From CANKHA01 sp034668825 (GTDB lineage Bacteria > Pseudomonadota > Alphaproteobacteria > Rhizobiales > Xanthobacteraceae), in NCBI GenBank assembly GCA_034668825.1, contig JAXDOR010000210.1, positions 1 through 50,274 of the forward strand: DNA of 50,274 bases. The letters run 5' to 3'. The stretch's first letter is position 1. Each line of letters starts with the position of its first letter. Shown here piece after piece: positions 42,031 through 50,180 of this stretch. Both the position numbers and the translations under genes were made by a program. The notes beneath the pieces were generated by a model, which saw only the letters and a program-made list of their open reading frames with translations, did no database searches and had not been told where the DNA came from.

Positions 42031-43088
42031 GATGCGGCTCCGCCGACGAGTTGCACGAGAGGCGGGCGGCCAGCATCACGGCCCAGCGCTTGGCCGATCT
42101 TGGCAAGAAGCTCGTAGCGAACCATGTCATAGCCGATGTCGACCGCTGCGGCGAAGCCTTCGGCATCGGTGCCGCCATGGCTCTTGATGACAATGCCATT
42201 GAGCCCGAGAAAGACTCCGCCATTGGCCTTGCGCGGATCCATCTTTTCCCGCACGGCGCGGAACGCTTCGCGAGCGAATAGATAGCCGAGTTTCGCGCGC
42301 AATGTCCGCATCATGGCGCTGCGCAGATATTCGCCCATCTGCCGCGCCGTTCCTTCCGCCGCCTTGAGCGCGATGTTGCCGGCGAAACCTTCCGTCACTA
42401 TGACATCGACGGCGCCTTTGCCGATCTCGTCGGCTTCGACGAAACCGACATAATCCAGATGCGGCAATTGTCCTTCGCGCAGCATCCGGCCCGCCTCGCG
42501 CACCGGCTCCAATCCTTTGACTTCTTCAACGCCGATATTGAGAAGACCCACCGTCGGCCGGTCGAGATCGAACAACACCCGCGCCATGGCGCTTCCCATC
42601 GCCGCGAGATGGATGAGATGCTCGGCATCCGCTCCGATCGACGCACCCACGTCGAGGACAATCGATTCGCCTTTGAGCGTCGGCCACACGCAGGCGATCG
42701 CCGGCCGGTCGATCCCGGCCATCATCTTCAGATTAAATTTTGCCATCACCATGAGGGCGCCGGTATTTCCCGCCGAGACGGCAACGTCTGCCTCGCCTTT
42801 TTTCACCGCGTCGAGCGTCAGCCACATCGACGATTTCCAACGTCCATGACGCAGAGCCTGGCTCGGCTTGTCGTCCATCTTGACCGCCACATCGGTGTGC
42901 ACGAAACGCGCGGCTGCTTTCACCCGCGGGTGTGCCCGCAGCAGGGGCTCAACCGTCGCGCGATCACCGAACAGGATAAACTCGGTATCCGGATGCCTGA
43001 TGAGAGACACTTCCGCGCCGGCAATGACGACCGAGGGGCCGTGGTCGCCGCCCATGGCGTCAAGCGCGATACGCACTTTATGCGGCAT
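42027..43088 (-). CDS. plsX: Phosphate acyltransferase PlsX
   Basis: PlsX makes acyl-phosphate from acyl-ACP for the PlsY step of phosphatidic acid synthesis. The 353-residue product starts RIALDAMGGDHGP, the family signature, and contains GADVAVSAGNTGALMVMAKF-like and VIVTEGFAGNIALKAAEG blocks. It lies between the DUF177 gene (111-base gap) and fabH (overlapping). No rpmF is present between them here, unlike in gammaproteobacteria. Confidence 0.97.
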   Translation of the reverse strand: MPHKVRIALDAMGGDHGPSVVIAGAEVSLIRHPDTEFILFGDRATVEPLLRAHPRVKAAARFVHTDVAVKMDDKPSQALRHGRWKSSMWLTLDAVKKGEADVAVSAGNTGALMVMAKFNLKMMAGIDRPAIACVWPTLKGESIVLDVGASIGADAEHLIHLAAMGSAMARVLFDLDRPTVGLLNIGVEEVKGLEPVREAGRMLREGQLPHLDYVGFVEADEIGKGAVDVIVTEGFAGNIALKAAEGTARQMGEYLRSAMMRTLRAKLGYLFAREAFRAVREKMDPRKANGGVFLGLNGIVIKSHGGTDAEGFAAAVDIGYDMVRYELLAKIGQALGRDAGRPPLVQLVGGAAS

Positions 43089-43199
43089 AAATCGACCTTA
43101 GCGGCAAAAAACGCCGAAAGTTCGATCCTTCGGGCGCGGGAACCTTCAACGATAATAGCGTGCCGGCTGGCGGAGACAAAGGGGGCGGCGGCTCAATCA

Positions 43200-43739
43200 T
43201 CATTCGCCACCCTGCCCTTTCTTCAGCGCCGCCAATGCCGCGAATGGATGGGCTGCGGCGATGTCGTCGACGGGCGGTGGCTCAAACGCCGCCTCAGGCT
43301 TGCGCGGATAGGGATCGATGCCGAGAATGAGAAATTCCGTGGCGACGCCGCCGAGGTCGACCGTGTCCCGGACCAGCGGCTCCGGCGCCATCGGATCGGC
43401 CACTGCGGTCCGCGTTTCAGCTTTATCATCTTCGGCTAGCTCGGCAGGCGCCACGAAGACGAGGTCGACATCTTCCTCGATCTTGTTCTCCATGGGATCG
43501 AGCGTGACCACGCAGGTCTGACCAACGATAGCGGCTACGCGCCCGGTCACATGCAGACCATGCGGCCCGTGACGCCTGACATCAAAATTCGCTTCCAAAC
43601 GTTGCAGCGACCGCAGCCCCGCGAGCTTCGCCAGCTCAATGCGCATGTTTTCGTCCGCGGCAAGGTCATAGTGCCGGCCCGCCTCGGGGATATCGGAGAG
43701 CGCCACCGGGACGCTCCAAAGCGGCTTCGGTTGGCTCAT
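43200..43739 (-). CDS. DUF177 (YceD-like) protein
   Basis: The 179-residue protein is of the YceD/DUF177 family, linked to 23S rRNA accumulation in other organisms. The core is GLHVTGRVAAIVGQTCVVTLDPMENKIEEDVDLVFV, and a second block VDLGGVATEFLILGIDPYPRKPEA follows. The cysteine cluster seen in some members is absent, as is usual in alphaproteobacteria. It overlaps the preceding chaperone gene by 4 bases (ATGA) and precedes plsX. Function in this group is inferred only from the family. Confidence 0.92.
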   Translation of the reverse strand: MSQPKPLWSVPVALSDIPEAGRHYDLAADENMRIELAKLAGLRSLQRLEANFDVRRHGPHGLHVTGRVAAIVGQTCVVTLDPMENKIEEDVDLVFVAPAELAEDDKAETRTAVADPMAPEPLVRDTVDLGGVATEFLILGIDPYPRKPEAAFEPPPVDDIAAAHPFAALAALKKGQGGE

Positions 43740-44311
43740 CTTGATGCTACCAAATCCCGCGCATGATCAGCGCCTGTCAGCAGTTCGGGATCGGGAAACA
43801 CGATCCGGCCTTGCGAAAAATCCGCCGCGTTCTGGGTGTTCAGGCAACGAACCGCCTCCGACATATAAGCCGCGAGGCGCTGGGCTCCAGCCGAAGGTCC
43901 GGAGAAAACATTGCGCATCAATGCCTCTTCAAGGGCCGCTGCATCGCCGGCAACCAGCGCAGCGTCGTAGACGGCAGCCCGGCCATAGAATGCCTCGCCG
44001 ATCTGGCGCATTTGCCCCGGCACCGCGAGGTCACCGACCCGCATCTCCCGCAGATTTCCATCTATGTCCTGACAGAACAAATCGAACACCTCTTGCCCCA
44101 GCACGCGGACGGATTCGGGCTCGCTACGCAGGCGCCGGACGAACAGAAATGTGTGCAGCAGCAACATTTCCAGCCGGCCGTTTACCGTGTCCGGAACCCC
44201 ATAGGTCCGGTAAAAGGCAGGTGACCTCGCCTGTGCCACGATCATGCCATACAGAGCCGCGATGATCGTGGGCTGTCGGGTACGGCGAAATAGAGGCGAT
44301 TTCATCAGCAT
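43736..44311 (-). CDS. Ubiquinol-cytochrome c chaperone family protein
   Basis: The 191-residue protein belongs to the Cbp3/UQCC1-like family that assists assembly of cytochrome b in the bc1 complex. It is recognised by the helical pattern around IIAALYGMIVAQARSPAFYRTYGVPDTVNGRLEMLLLHTFLFVRRL and VFDLFCQDIDGNLREMRVGDLAVPGQM. It starts at ATG 44311 (or 44305), divergent from bamE, and overlaps the DUF177 gene. This trio order is conserved in Rhizobiales. Confidence 0.91.
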   Translation of the reverse strand: MLMKSPLFRRTRQPTIIAALYGMIVAQARSPAFYRTYGVPDTVNGRLEMLLLHTFLFVRRLRSEPESVRVLGQEVFDLFCQDIDGNLREMRVGDLAVPGQMRQIGEAFYGRAAVYDAALVAGDAAALEEALMRNVFSGPSAGAQRLAAYMSEAVRCLNTQNAADFSQGRIVFPDPELLTGADHARDLVASR

Positions 44312-44406
44312 GGCTCGTGAATTTCGGCGACGCAGCGGCGTTCCAAGCTCGTTGCAATTTGCGGTGCTGGCGGGTACGTCAACGGGTCCTCTGGTGCAAG
44401 AGCCAA

Positions 44407-44877
44407 ATGAGAATGTCTAATTACATGCGCGGCTTTTGCCGCGCCACCTTTCCCGCCGCCAAAACAGCTGCGGCGGTTGTCGTGCTTAGCGTGCTTCTCG
44501 GCGGGTGTTTTAGTGAAGTCTATCAACGTGGCTATGTCCTGCCCGAAGGCGCGCTTGAACAGGTCCCGCTCGGAGCTTCGCAGGAACAAGTTTTGATCGT
44601 GCTGGGCACGCCTTCCACTGTCGCCACCGTCAGCGGCGAAGCCTTCTACTACATTTCGCAGCGTACGGAAAAGCCGGTAGCCTTCCTGCCGGATACGCCG
44701 GTCGACCAGCGGGTCGTCGCCGTCTATTTCGACAAGAACCGCCGGGTGGAACGGCTCGCCAACTACGGGCTGCGCGACGGCAAGGTGTTCGATTACGTCA
44801 CCCGCACCACGGCGACGAGCGGCACCGAACAAAATTACCTCCGCTACATGTTCAATGCCATCAACGGCAAAACCTAA
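44407..44877 (+). CDS. bamE: Outer-membrane assembly lipoprotein BamE
   Basis: BamE is a small lipoprotein of the Bam complex that inserts outer-membrane beta-barrels. The signal has lipobox LGGC about 35 residues from ATG 44407 (a longer-than-usual n-region). The SmpA/OmlA domain follows: YVLPEGALEQVPLGASQEQVLIVLGTPSTVATVSGEAFYYIS and RVVAVYFDKNRRVERLANYGL. ATG 44413 or 44425 are alternative starts; the frame open upstream to 44317 overlaps the divergent promoter region and was rejected. It converges with hppA across a shared terminator. Confidence 0.93.
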   Translation: MRMSNYMRGFCRATFPAAKTAAAVVVLSVLLGGCFSEVYQRGYVLPEGALEQVPLGASQEQVLIVLGTPSTVATVSGEAFYYISQRTEKPVAFLPDTPVDQRVVAVYFDKNRRVERLANYGLRDGKVFDYVTRTTATSGTEQNYLRYMFNAINGKT

Positions 44878-44891
44878 GCTAACCAAGATTT

Positions 44892-44923
44892 AGGCCTGAC
44901 CGCGTTTCGCAGCCAGGCCTTTA
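44892..44923. terminator. Bidirectional terminator between bamE and hppA
   Basis: Perfect inverted repeats AGGCCTG (44892-44898) and CAGGCCT (44914-44920) with AT-rich flanks (ATTT before, TTTA after) lie in the 56-base gap between the two convergent stops. The T/A runs on both sides allow function in both directions. The loop of about 15 bases contains further pairing. Confidence 0.7.
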
Positions 44924-44933
44924 TCCTCGTTGC

Positions 44934-47054
44934 TCAATGCGCCAGCACGGCGAGCAATAGCAGCGCCACGATGTTGGTGATCTTGATCATCGGATTCACC
45001 GCAGGACCGGCTGTATCCTTGTAAGGATCGCCGACGGTGTCGCCGGTCACTGCGGCCTTATGCGCCTCGGAGCCTTTGCCGCCGTAATGGCCGTCCTCGA
45101 TATATTTCTTCGCATTGTCCCAGGCGCCGCCGCCTGAGGTCATCGAGATGGCGACGAATAATCCCGTGACGATGACGCCGAGCAGCATGGCGCCGACCGC
45201 CGCGAAACCGGCCGACTTTCCGGCCGCTCCGCCGCCCGCGATCAAATATACCGCGAAATAGACGAAGATCGGCGAGAGCACCGGCAGCAGCGACGGGATG
45301 ATCATCTCCTTGATCGCCGCCTTGGTCAGCATGTCGACGGCGCGGCCGTAATCCGGCTTGTCCTGATAGGTCATGATGCCCGGCTTCTCGCGAAATTGCC
45401 GGCGCACCTCCTCGACGATGGCGCCCGCCGCGCGGCCGACCGCCGTCATGCCCATGGCGCCGAACAGATACGGCAGCAAGCCGCCGAACAGCAGGCCGAC
45501 CACGACGTAAGGATTGGTCAGCGCGAAGTCGAGCGAGACCCCCGCGAAGTATTTGTGCGTGGCGGAGTTGGCGATGAAGAATTTGAGGTCTTCATTATAG
45601 GCCGCGAACAGCACCAGCGCGCCAAGACCGGCCGAGCCGATCGCATAGCCCTTGGTGATTGCCTTGGTGGTGTTGCCCACCGCATCGAGCGCATCGGTGG
45701 ACTTGCGCACCTCTTTCGGCAGGCCCGCCATTTCGGCAATGCCACCGGCATTGTCGGTTACCGGCCCGAAAGCGTCGAGCGCGACAACCATGCCGGCCAG
45801 CGCCAGCATCGTCGTCACCGCGATGGCGATGCCGAAGAGTTGGGCCTGGCCATAAGCAACGAGAATGCCGGCGATGATGACAATGGCCGGCATCGCGGTC
45901 GACTCCATCGAGATCGCCAGGCCTTGGATCACGTTGGTGCCGTGACCGGTGACGGAAGCAGCGGCAATCGACTTCACCGGGCGGAAGTTGGTGCCGGTGT
46001 AGTATTCGGTGATCCAGATCAGCAATCCGGTCACTGCGAGACCGACGATGCCGCAGAGGAAAAGGTTCATGCCGGTGAATCGCGCACCGGCAATCGGACC
46101 AAATCCGACCAGCCAATAGGTCACGCCGGCAATAGCCACCAGAGACAGCACCGCCGAGGCGATGAAGCCTTTATAGAGCGCGCCCATGATGGACTGATTG
46201 GCGCCGAGCTTGACGAAGAAAGTGCCGATGATCGAGGTGATGATGCAGACGCCGCCGATAGCGAGCGGGAAGGTCATCATGTTGGTCAGCACCGGAGTGC
46301 CGGCGAAGAAGATCGAGGCCAGCACCATGGTGGCGACGATAGTCACCGCGTAAGTCTCGAACAGATCGGCCGCCATGCCGGCGCAGTCGCCGACATTGTC
46401 GCCCACATTGTCGGCGATGGTGGCCGGATTGCGCGGGTCGTCCTCCGGAATGCCGGCTTCCACTTTGCCCACGAGATCGCCGCCGACATCGGCGCCTTTG
46501 GTGAAGATGCCGCCGCCGAGACGGGCGAAGATGGAAATCAGCGAGGCGCCAAATCCGAGTGCCACCAGCGCGTCGATCACCTCGCGGTCATTGACCCTCA
46601 TACCCAAGTAGTGGGTGAGGATGCCGAAATAGACGGTGACGCCGAGCAGCGCCAAGCCGGCGACGAACATGCCGGTGATCGCGCCCGACTTGAACGCGAT
46701 TTCCAGCCCGCCGCCGAGCGACGTGATCGCCGCCTGCGCGGTGCGCACATTGGCCCGGACCGACACATTCATGCCGATGAAGCCGGCCATGCCCGACAGC
46801 GTCGCGCCGATGGCAAAGCCGACCGCCACCAGCCAGCCGAGAAAATAGCCGACGACCAGGAAGATGACGACGCCGACGACGCCGATGGTGGTGTATTGCC
46901 GCTTCAGATAAGCCTGCGCGCCTTCGCGCACCGCGGCGGCGATTTCCTGCATCTTGGCGCTGCCCGGGTCCGCCTGCATCACCGACCAGATCGCCCAAAC
47001 GCCGTAGACGATGGCCAGCAGGCCGCAGCCGACGATTGCCCACAAGACTGTCAT
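44934..47054 (-). CDS. hppA: Membrane-bound H+-translocating pyrophosphatase (K+-independent type)
   Basis: HppA couples PPi hydrolysis to proton pumping across the membrane. The 706-residue product has about 16 helices and the substrate-site motifs FTKGADVGGDLVGKVEAGIPEDDPRNPATIADNVGDNVGD (about residues 184-223). The ion-dependence motif reads GNTTKAITKG with Lys464, the K+-independent signature (K+-dependent enzymes have Ala there). ATG 47054 is chosen: GAGG lies 9 bases before it, while the TTG at 47063 lies too close. The enzyme recovers energy from biosynthetic pyrophosphate. Confidence 0.97.
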   Translation of the reverse strand: MTVLWAIVGCGLLAIVYGVWAIWSVMQADPGSAKMQEIAAAVREGAQAYLKRQYTTIGVVGVVIFLVVGYFLGWLVAVGFAIGATLSGMAGFIGMNVSVRANVRTAQAAITSLGGGLEIAFKSGAITGMFVAGLALLGVTVYFGILTHYLGMRVNDREVIDALVALGFGASLISIFARLGGGIFTKGADVGGDLVGKVEAGIPEDDPRNPATIADNVGDNVGDCAGMAADLFETYAVTIVATMVLASIFFAGTPVLTNMMTFPLAIGGVCIITSIIGTFFVKLGANQSIMGALYKGFIASAVLSLVAIAGVTYWLVGFGPIAGARFTGMNLFLCGIVGLAVTGLLIWITEYYTGTNFRPVKSIAAASVTGHGTNVIQGLAISMESTAMPAIVIIAGILVAYGQAQLFGIAIAVTTMLALAGMVVALDAFGPVTDNAGGIAEMAGLPKEVRKSTDALDAVGNTTKAITKGYAIGSAGLGALVLFAAYNEDLKFFIANSATHKYFAGVSLDFALTNPYVVVGLLFGGLLPYLFGAMGMTAVGRAAGAIVEEVRRQFREKPGIMTYQDKPDYGRAVDMLTKAAIKEMIIPSLLPVLSPIFVYFAVYLIAGGGAAGKSAGFAAVGAMLLGVIVTGLFVAISMTSGGGAWDNAKKYIEDGHYGGKGSEAHKAAVTGDTVGDPYKDTAGPAVNPMIKITNIVALLLLAVLAH

Positions 47055-47207
47055 GGAATCCAACCTCGATTATAGGGAATGCTGGGCGATCGCCCCTGCC
47101 CGGCTGAACGGATCGTCCAGGCTAAGGCGCCCGGACGGGAATTCGCGCGGACATTGCCAAAAAGGCAACGCTAGTGCAACGGCGTAAATGCGAGGATTCA
47201 GACGAGT

Positions 47208-48425
47208 TTACGCCGGCATCCGCCGCCGCTCGACGAGCGCCCGCCACGCCAGCAGGCCCGCGGCCGCCAGCACGGTCGGAAACACCACTTCGTTGACGGC
47301 GTTCCAGCCGAAATTCGCCAGCAATTGGCCGGACGAGAACGAGCTTACCGCCATGCTGCCGAAGACGAGAAAGTCGTTGAAAGCCTGGACCTTGTTGCGT
47401 TCCGCCGGGGCATAGCACTGGGTCACCATGGCGGTGGCGCCGATGAAGGCGAAGTTCCAGCCGACGCCCAGCAGCACCAGCACGGTCCAGAAGTGCCACA
47501 GGGTGATTCCCAAAATCGCCACCACGGCGCTTGCGAATATCAGCGCCAGCCCGGCGACGACGATCCGCTCGATGCCGAAGCGCGCGATCAAGTTGCCGGT
47601 GAAGAAGCTGGGAACGAACATGGCAAGCACATGCCATTGCAGCCCAAGCGTGGCGTCGGTGACGGAATGGTCGCAGGCCAGCATCGCCAGCGGCGCGGAG
47701 GTCATCACCAGATTCATCAGGCCGTAGCTTGCCGCCCCGCAGATGGCGGCGCTGATAAAGCGCGGACTGCGGATGATCTGGCTCAGCGGCCGGCCGCCGG
47801 CCGCGTCCTTTGTCTGCGCCGGCCGCGGGATCTTGACGAAAGTCAGCACCGTCGCTCCGGCAAGCGCCAACAGGGCCTGGCCGAGGTAAGTCGCGGCGAA
47901 CAAATAAGGCTGCCACAAGTCCTTGGTGAAGATGATCAGTTGCGGCCCGATGACGGCGGCAAGCACGCCCCCGGCCAAGACCCAGGACACCGCTTTGGGC
48001 CGGAAGGCGTCACTCGCCGTGTCAGCGGCGGCGAAGCGATAGGATTGGTAGGAGGCGCCATAGATACCGGCGCAAAAGCAGCCGAGAAGAAAGAGCGAGA
48101 ACGATCCGCGCAGCACGGCCCAACTGGAAATGACGCCGGCCAATATCCCGATCGCCGAACCGGCTTCCAGCGCGAAGCGGCGGCCATACTTCTTCGCCAG
48201 CGCGCCGACCGGCAGGGTGCCGATCCAGATGCCGATCACCATCAAAGAAAGCGGAAGCGTCGCCAAGCCCTTGTCCGGCGCCAGCATCGCGCCGGCGATG
48301 CCGCCGGTGGCGACGAAGATGGTGCTGGTCGCGCCGGCCAAGGCCTGGGCGGTCGCCAGCACGAATACGTTGCGCCGGGCCAGGCGGTCGCCGTCTATTG
48401 TGTCGATGGGCGCGGTGGCCAGCAT
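47208..48425 (-). CDS. MFS transporter
   Basis: The 405-residue protein has twelve hydrophobic helices. The loop between helices 2 and 3 shows IWIGTLPVGALAKKYGRRFALEAG, a variant of the MFS signature G-x3-D/K-R-x-G-R-R. The second half repeats the fold from SAAICGAASYGLMNLVMTSAP. The substrate is unknown. ATG 48425 follows AAGGAG at ideal spacing, so the reading frame open to 48530 is not used. It lies 153 bases upstream of hppA on the same strand; the gap holds no other gene. Confidence 0.9.
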   Translation of the reverse strand: MLATAPIDTIDGDRLARRNVFVLATAQALAGATSTIFVATGGIAGAMLAPDKGLATLPLSLMVIGIWIGTLPVGALAKKYGRRFALEAGSAIGILAGVISSWAVLRGSFSLFLLGCFCAGIYGASYQSYRFAAADTASDAFRPKAVSWVLAGGVLAAVIGPQLIIFTKDLWQPYLFAATYLGQALLALAGATVLTFVKIPRPAQTKDAAGGRPLSQIIRSPRFISAAICGAASYGLMNLVMTSAPLAMLACDHSVTDATLGLQWHVLAMFVPSFFTGNLIARFGIERIVVAGLALIFASAVVAILGITLWHFWTVLVLLGVGWNFAFIGATAMVTQCYAPAERNKVQAFNDFLVFGSMAVSSFSSGQLLANFGWNAVNEVVFPTVLAAAGLLAWRALVERRRMPA

Positions 48426-48584
48426 CGTCGACTCCTTGGGTAGCCCTCGTTCTATCCAACTATTCCCGCCAAAGGAACCGCGCGGCAGCCACCGCCATGC
48501 CGGCCAATTTGGCCAGGATGAAGCCGGCACGCCACGGACAAAAAAAGCGCATCGAGGCGGACGGACGTAAAGGCAATCAGAATT

Positions 48585-48602
48585 TTTTTACATCTGTAAA
48601 AA
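48585..48602. repeat. AT-rich palindrome at the end of the GESHY-protein gene
   Basis: TTTTTACA and TGTAAAAA are perfect inverted repeats around TC. The palindrome overlaps the TAA stop at 48588-48590 and could act as a weak terminator or protein-binding site. Confidence 0.4.
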
Positions 48603-49172
48603 CTGGCAAATCGTTGGATACCACTGTGGCGCTGAAAATGCTGATGATGGATGGCGGATGGCGGTAGCCAACACCCGACCCCAACTTCGTCGGTAATTTC
48701 CGTACCGGTGCGGTTGTCCATCGCAAACGAAACTTAGAGATTCGTCCTCCAGTGCGGGTAACCGTTCCCAAAGCCTGAAGCCAAACGCCAACATGTGAGT
48801 AGGACGCAAGCAATCCAGAACTTCGAAAAACGCAGGCTCCGATTCATGAAATAGTGCATCGGAGGGCTTTTCTCTTGGTTGAGAAACTCCGATGGTCTGG
48901 ACATAATTATAAAAAGCGACTGAATTCCAAAATTTATGACGATCAATCTCGCGTGCGCTTTTGCCGGTAATTGCCTGAGAAATCTGCGTCCAAAATCTGT
49001 GATTCCACTCGCCATTCATGTACTGCAAAGTTAAGCGCTCCGTAAAATCGCTGCTTTCATCCTGCGAACTGTAATGGGATTCACCCAGGATCAGAATGCG
49101 AACACTCTGATTTTCGTAATCACGTCCTTTCCAAGGAAGAAAATGAACGTGGCGAATGTCTGTTTGCGGCAT
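48588..49172 (-). CDS. Uncharacterised protein with GESHY and HPSS motifs (possible uracil-DNA-glycosylase-fold protein)
   Basis: The 194-residue product is not firmly recognised. It has ILILGESHYSSQDES near residue 26, a central FWNSVAFYNYVQT, LRPTHMLAFGFRLWERLP, and near the end RHPSSAFSAPQWYP. In uracil-DNA-glycosylase-fold proteins an early Gly-rich motif and a late HPS motif form the active site, and the secondary-structure rhythm fits, but the identity is tentative. The region is visibly AT-richer than the rest of the window. A frameshifted repeat gene lies 20 bases upstream on the same strand. The stop overlaps the palindrome TTTTTACATCTGTAAAAA (48585-48602). Confidence 0.7.
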   Translation of the reverse strand: MPQTDIRHVHFLPWKGRDYENQSVRILILGESHYSSQDESSDFTERLTLQYMNGEWNHRFWTQISQAITGKSAREIDRHKFWNSVAFYNYVQTIGVSQPREKPSDALFHESEPAFFEVLDCLRPTHMLAFGFRLWERLPALEDESLSFVCDGQPHRYGNYRRSWGRVLATAIRHPSSAFSAPQWYPTICQFLQM

Positions 49173-49192
49173 GTACTCGTTTCAATCCAAAA

Positions 49193-49470
49193 TCATTTAG
49201 AGCGACCGTGCAGTGCATGGCTCCTACGCCACTCCGCCTGATAATCTTGTTGCACAAAAATACTTCAGTTCGGCCTGATACTCGTGTTGCGTCCAGTAAA
49301 TTGGACTCGAAGCTTGATATTCTTGGCCGACATAAATCAAAGCGCATCATCAGTTGCTTGGTATTCTTGGCCTACAACGAAACGCATAAGTCGGCTTGAT
49401 ATTCCTGGTCCACTTTTAAGGCCTTGACCTTGGTCCTATACTCTTGCTCGGTTACGAAAATCTTCGCCAT
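49193..49470 (-). pseudogene. Frameshifted gene for a short EYQA-repeat protein (DUF6150-like)
   Basis: From ATG 49470 (GGAG nearby upstream) the minus strand encodes MAKIFVTEQEYRTKVKALK, then VDQEYQADLC, and stops at TAG 49374. In the other frames the same pattern resumes without gap: FVVGQEYQATDDAL, then IYVGQEYQASSP-IYWTQHEYQAEL, then IFVQQDYQAEW before a TGA at 49193. The unit, about 12-13 residues ending in (Q)EYQA(D/E), recurs six times across three frame changes. This fits a gene of the DUF6150 repeat family broken by at least three indels. The family name is recalled, not searched. It probably precedes the GESHY gene in the same transcription unit. Confidence 0.68.
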
Positions 49471-49739
49471 TTACATCACTCCATACAGACGCAGGCCATA
49501 GCTTGCCCATTCCCGCGTTCAGCAAATGGCTAGGATGTGGCGCCATGTTATCACCGAATCATACGATTTGGCTTTTCGCCATGCTCAGCCTTGTGCCGGG
49601 ATGCCCGCTTAGAAAGGCAAAGCTATTGCGTCGCTGATTGGGATAGCCGGGGACACGCCCGGCATGACGATTTCCACCGTGGCCCTTCCTCAAAATTCTT
49701 TAAGCGCTTGACTCTATTCCTATAGGACTATATGCACAT
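49471..49739. other. Non-coding AT/GC-mixed spacer
   Basis: No credible gene is seen. The stretch holds the short GC hairpin at 49646-49663 and, at its right end, a promoter-like sequence (TTGACT at 49709-49714 and TATATG or TATGCA near 49730-49736). Confidence 0.4.
49646..49663. repeat. Short GC-rich palindrome (dispersed repeat type)
   Basis: GCCGGG and CCCGGC face each other across GACACG, embedded in GGGATAGCC...GGCATGACGA. Closely similar sequences are scattered through Bradyrhizobium-type intergenic regions, from memory; copy number in this genome is unknown. Confidence 0.5.
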
Positions 49740-50058
49740 TCTCGCCCGTTCCCCATGAGGGACGCGAACCGGTTGCGCCGGCTCGTGTGGATCGGGCCGG
49801 CGCCCGCGGGCCAGGCTAAGCAGGCCACGCGCTCGGGCGGCGCCGGACTCCGACCCTCGGGCACTAGGACCCGAGCGCGGGAGCACGCAGCTGGCAGGCC
49901 TAAACGGCTGTACCCCAGTGAGCGCGGACCGGTGCCGAAGGAGAACGCCGGACGGCGCGCCGGGAGGCGCCACGCACCCCTCCAACGGGTGCGTGCCCAT
50001 AAGGACTGGTTGCGCCACCCGGTGCGCCGTCCCCCTCTCTTTGATCGAGAGGGTCTTT
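49740..50058 (+). ncRNA. Candidate structured non-coding RNA (about 320 nt)
   Basis: The segment has no convincing protein but many strong inverted repeats: GCGCCGGC/GCCGGCGC (49775-49782 with 49796-49803), CGCGCTCGGG/CCCGAGCGCG (49828-49837 with 49870-49879), GGACGGCGC/GCGCCGTCC (49950-49958 with 50024-50032) enclosing CACGCACCC/GGGTGCGTG (49971-49979 with 49987-49995), then CCCTCTC/GAGAGGG (50033-50039 with 50047-50053) followed by TCTTT, a terminator-like stem. A promoter-like sequence (TTGACT, then TATATG or TATGCA) lies just upstream. It does not match RNase P, tmRNA, 6S or SRP RNA features. It may instead be a multi-copy repeat element. Confidence 0.45.
50033..50058 (+). terminator. Terminator-like hairpin closing the structured element
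   Basis: A perfect 7-bp stem CCCTCTC/GAGAGGG with the loop TTTGATC is followed by TCTTTG. The T-run is short, so termination may be only moderate. Confidence 0.5.
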
Positions 50059-50180
50059 GAAGTGCCGGATATGGGCAGGCCCGACATCCGGTCTCAAACC
50101 TCGGACGCAAAACGCGCCGCGAGAACGCAGAGGCTTGGCTGAAATGAATCACACGCAACACGCACCGCACTCACTCCGCC

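Noticed and set aside
45396..47075. 559-residue open frame opposite hppA
   Set aside because: Antisense to a clear H+-pyrophosphatase; the His/Asp/Arg-rich translation is typical of a shadow frame in GC-rich DNA.
47325..48443. 372-residue open frame opposite the MFS gene
   Set aside because: Gly/Asp/Gln/Arg-rich shadow of a transmembrane gene.
49740..50058. Identity as RNase P RNA, tmRNA, 6S or SRP RNA
   Set aside because: The conserved GAGGAAAGUC and ACAGAAA of RNase P, a tag-coding stretch of tmRNA, and the SRP tetraloop region are all absent.
49700..50170. Several open frames of 60-156 residues on both strands
   Set aside because: Arg/Pro/Gly-rich, overlapping in many frames, no start signals, and laid over perfect hairpins; the region is better explained as a structured non-coding element.
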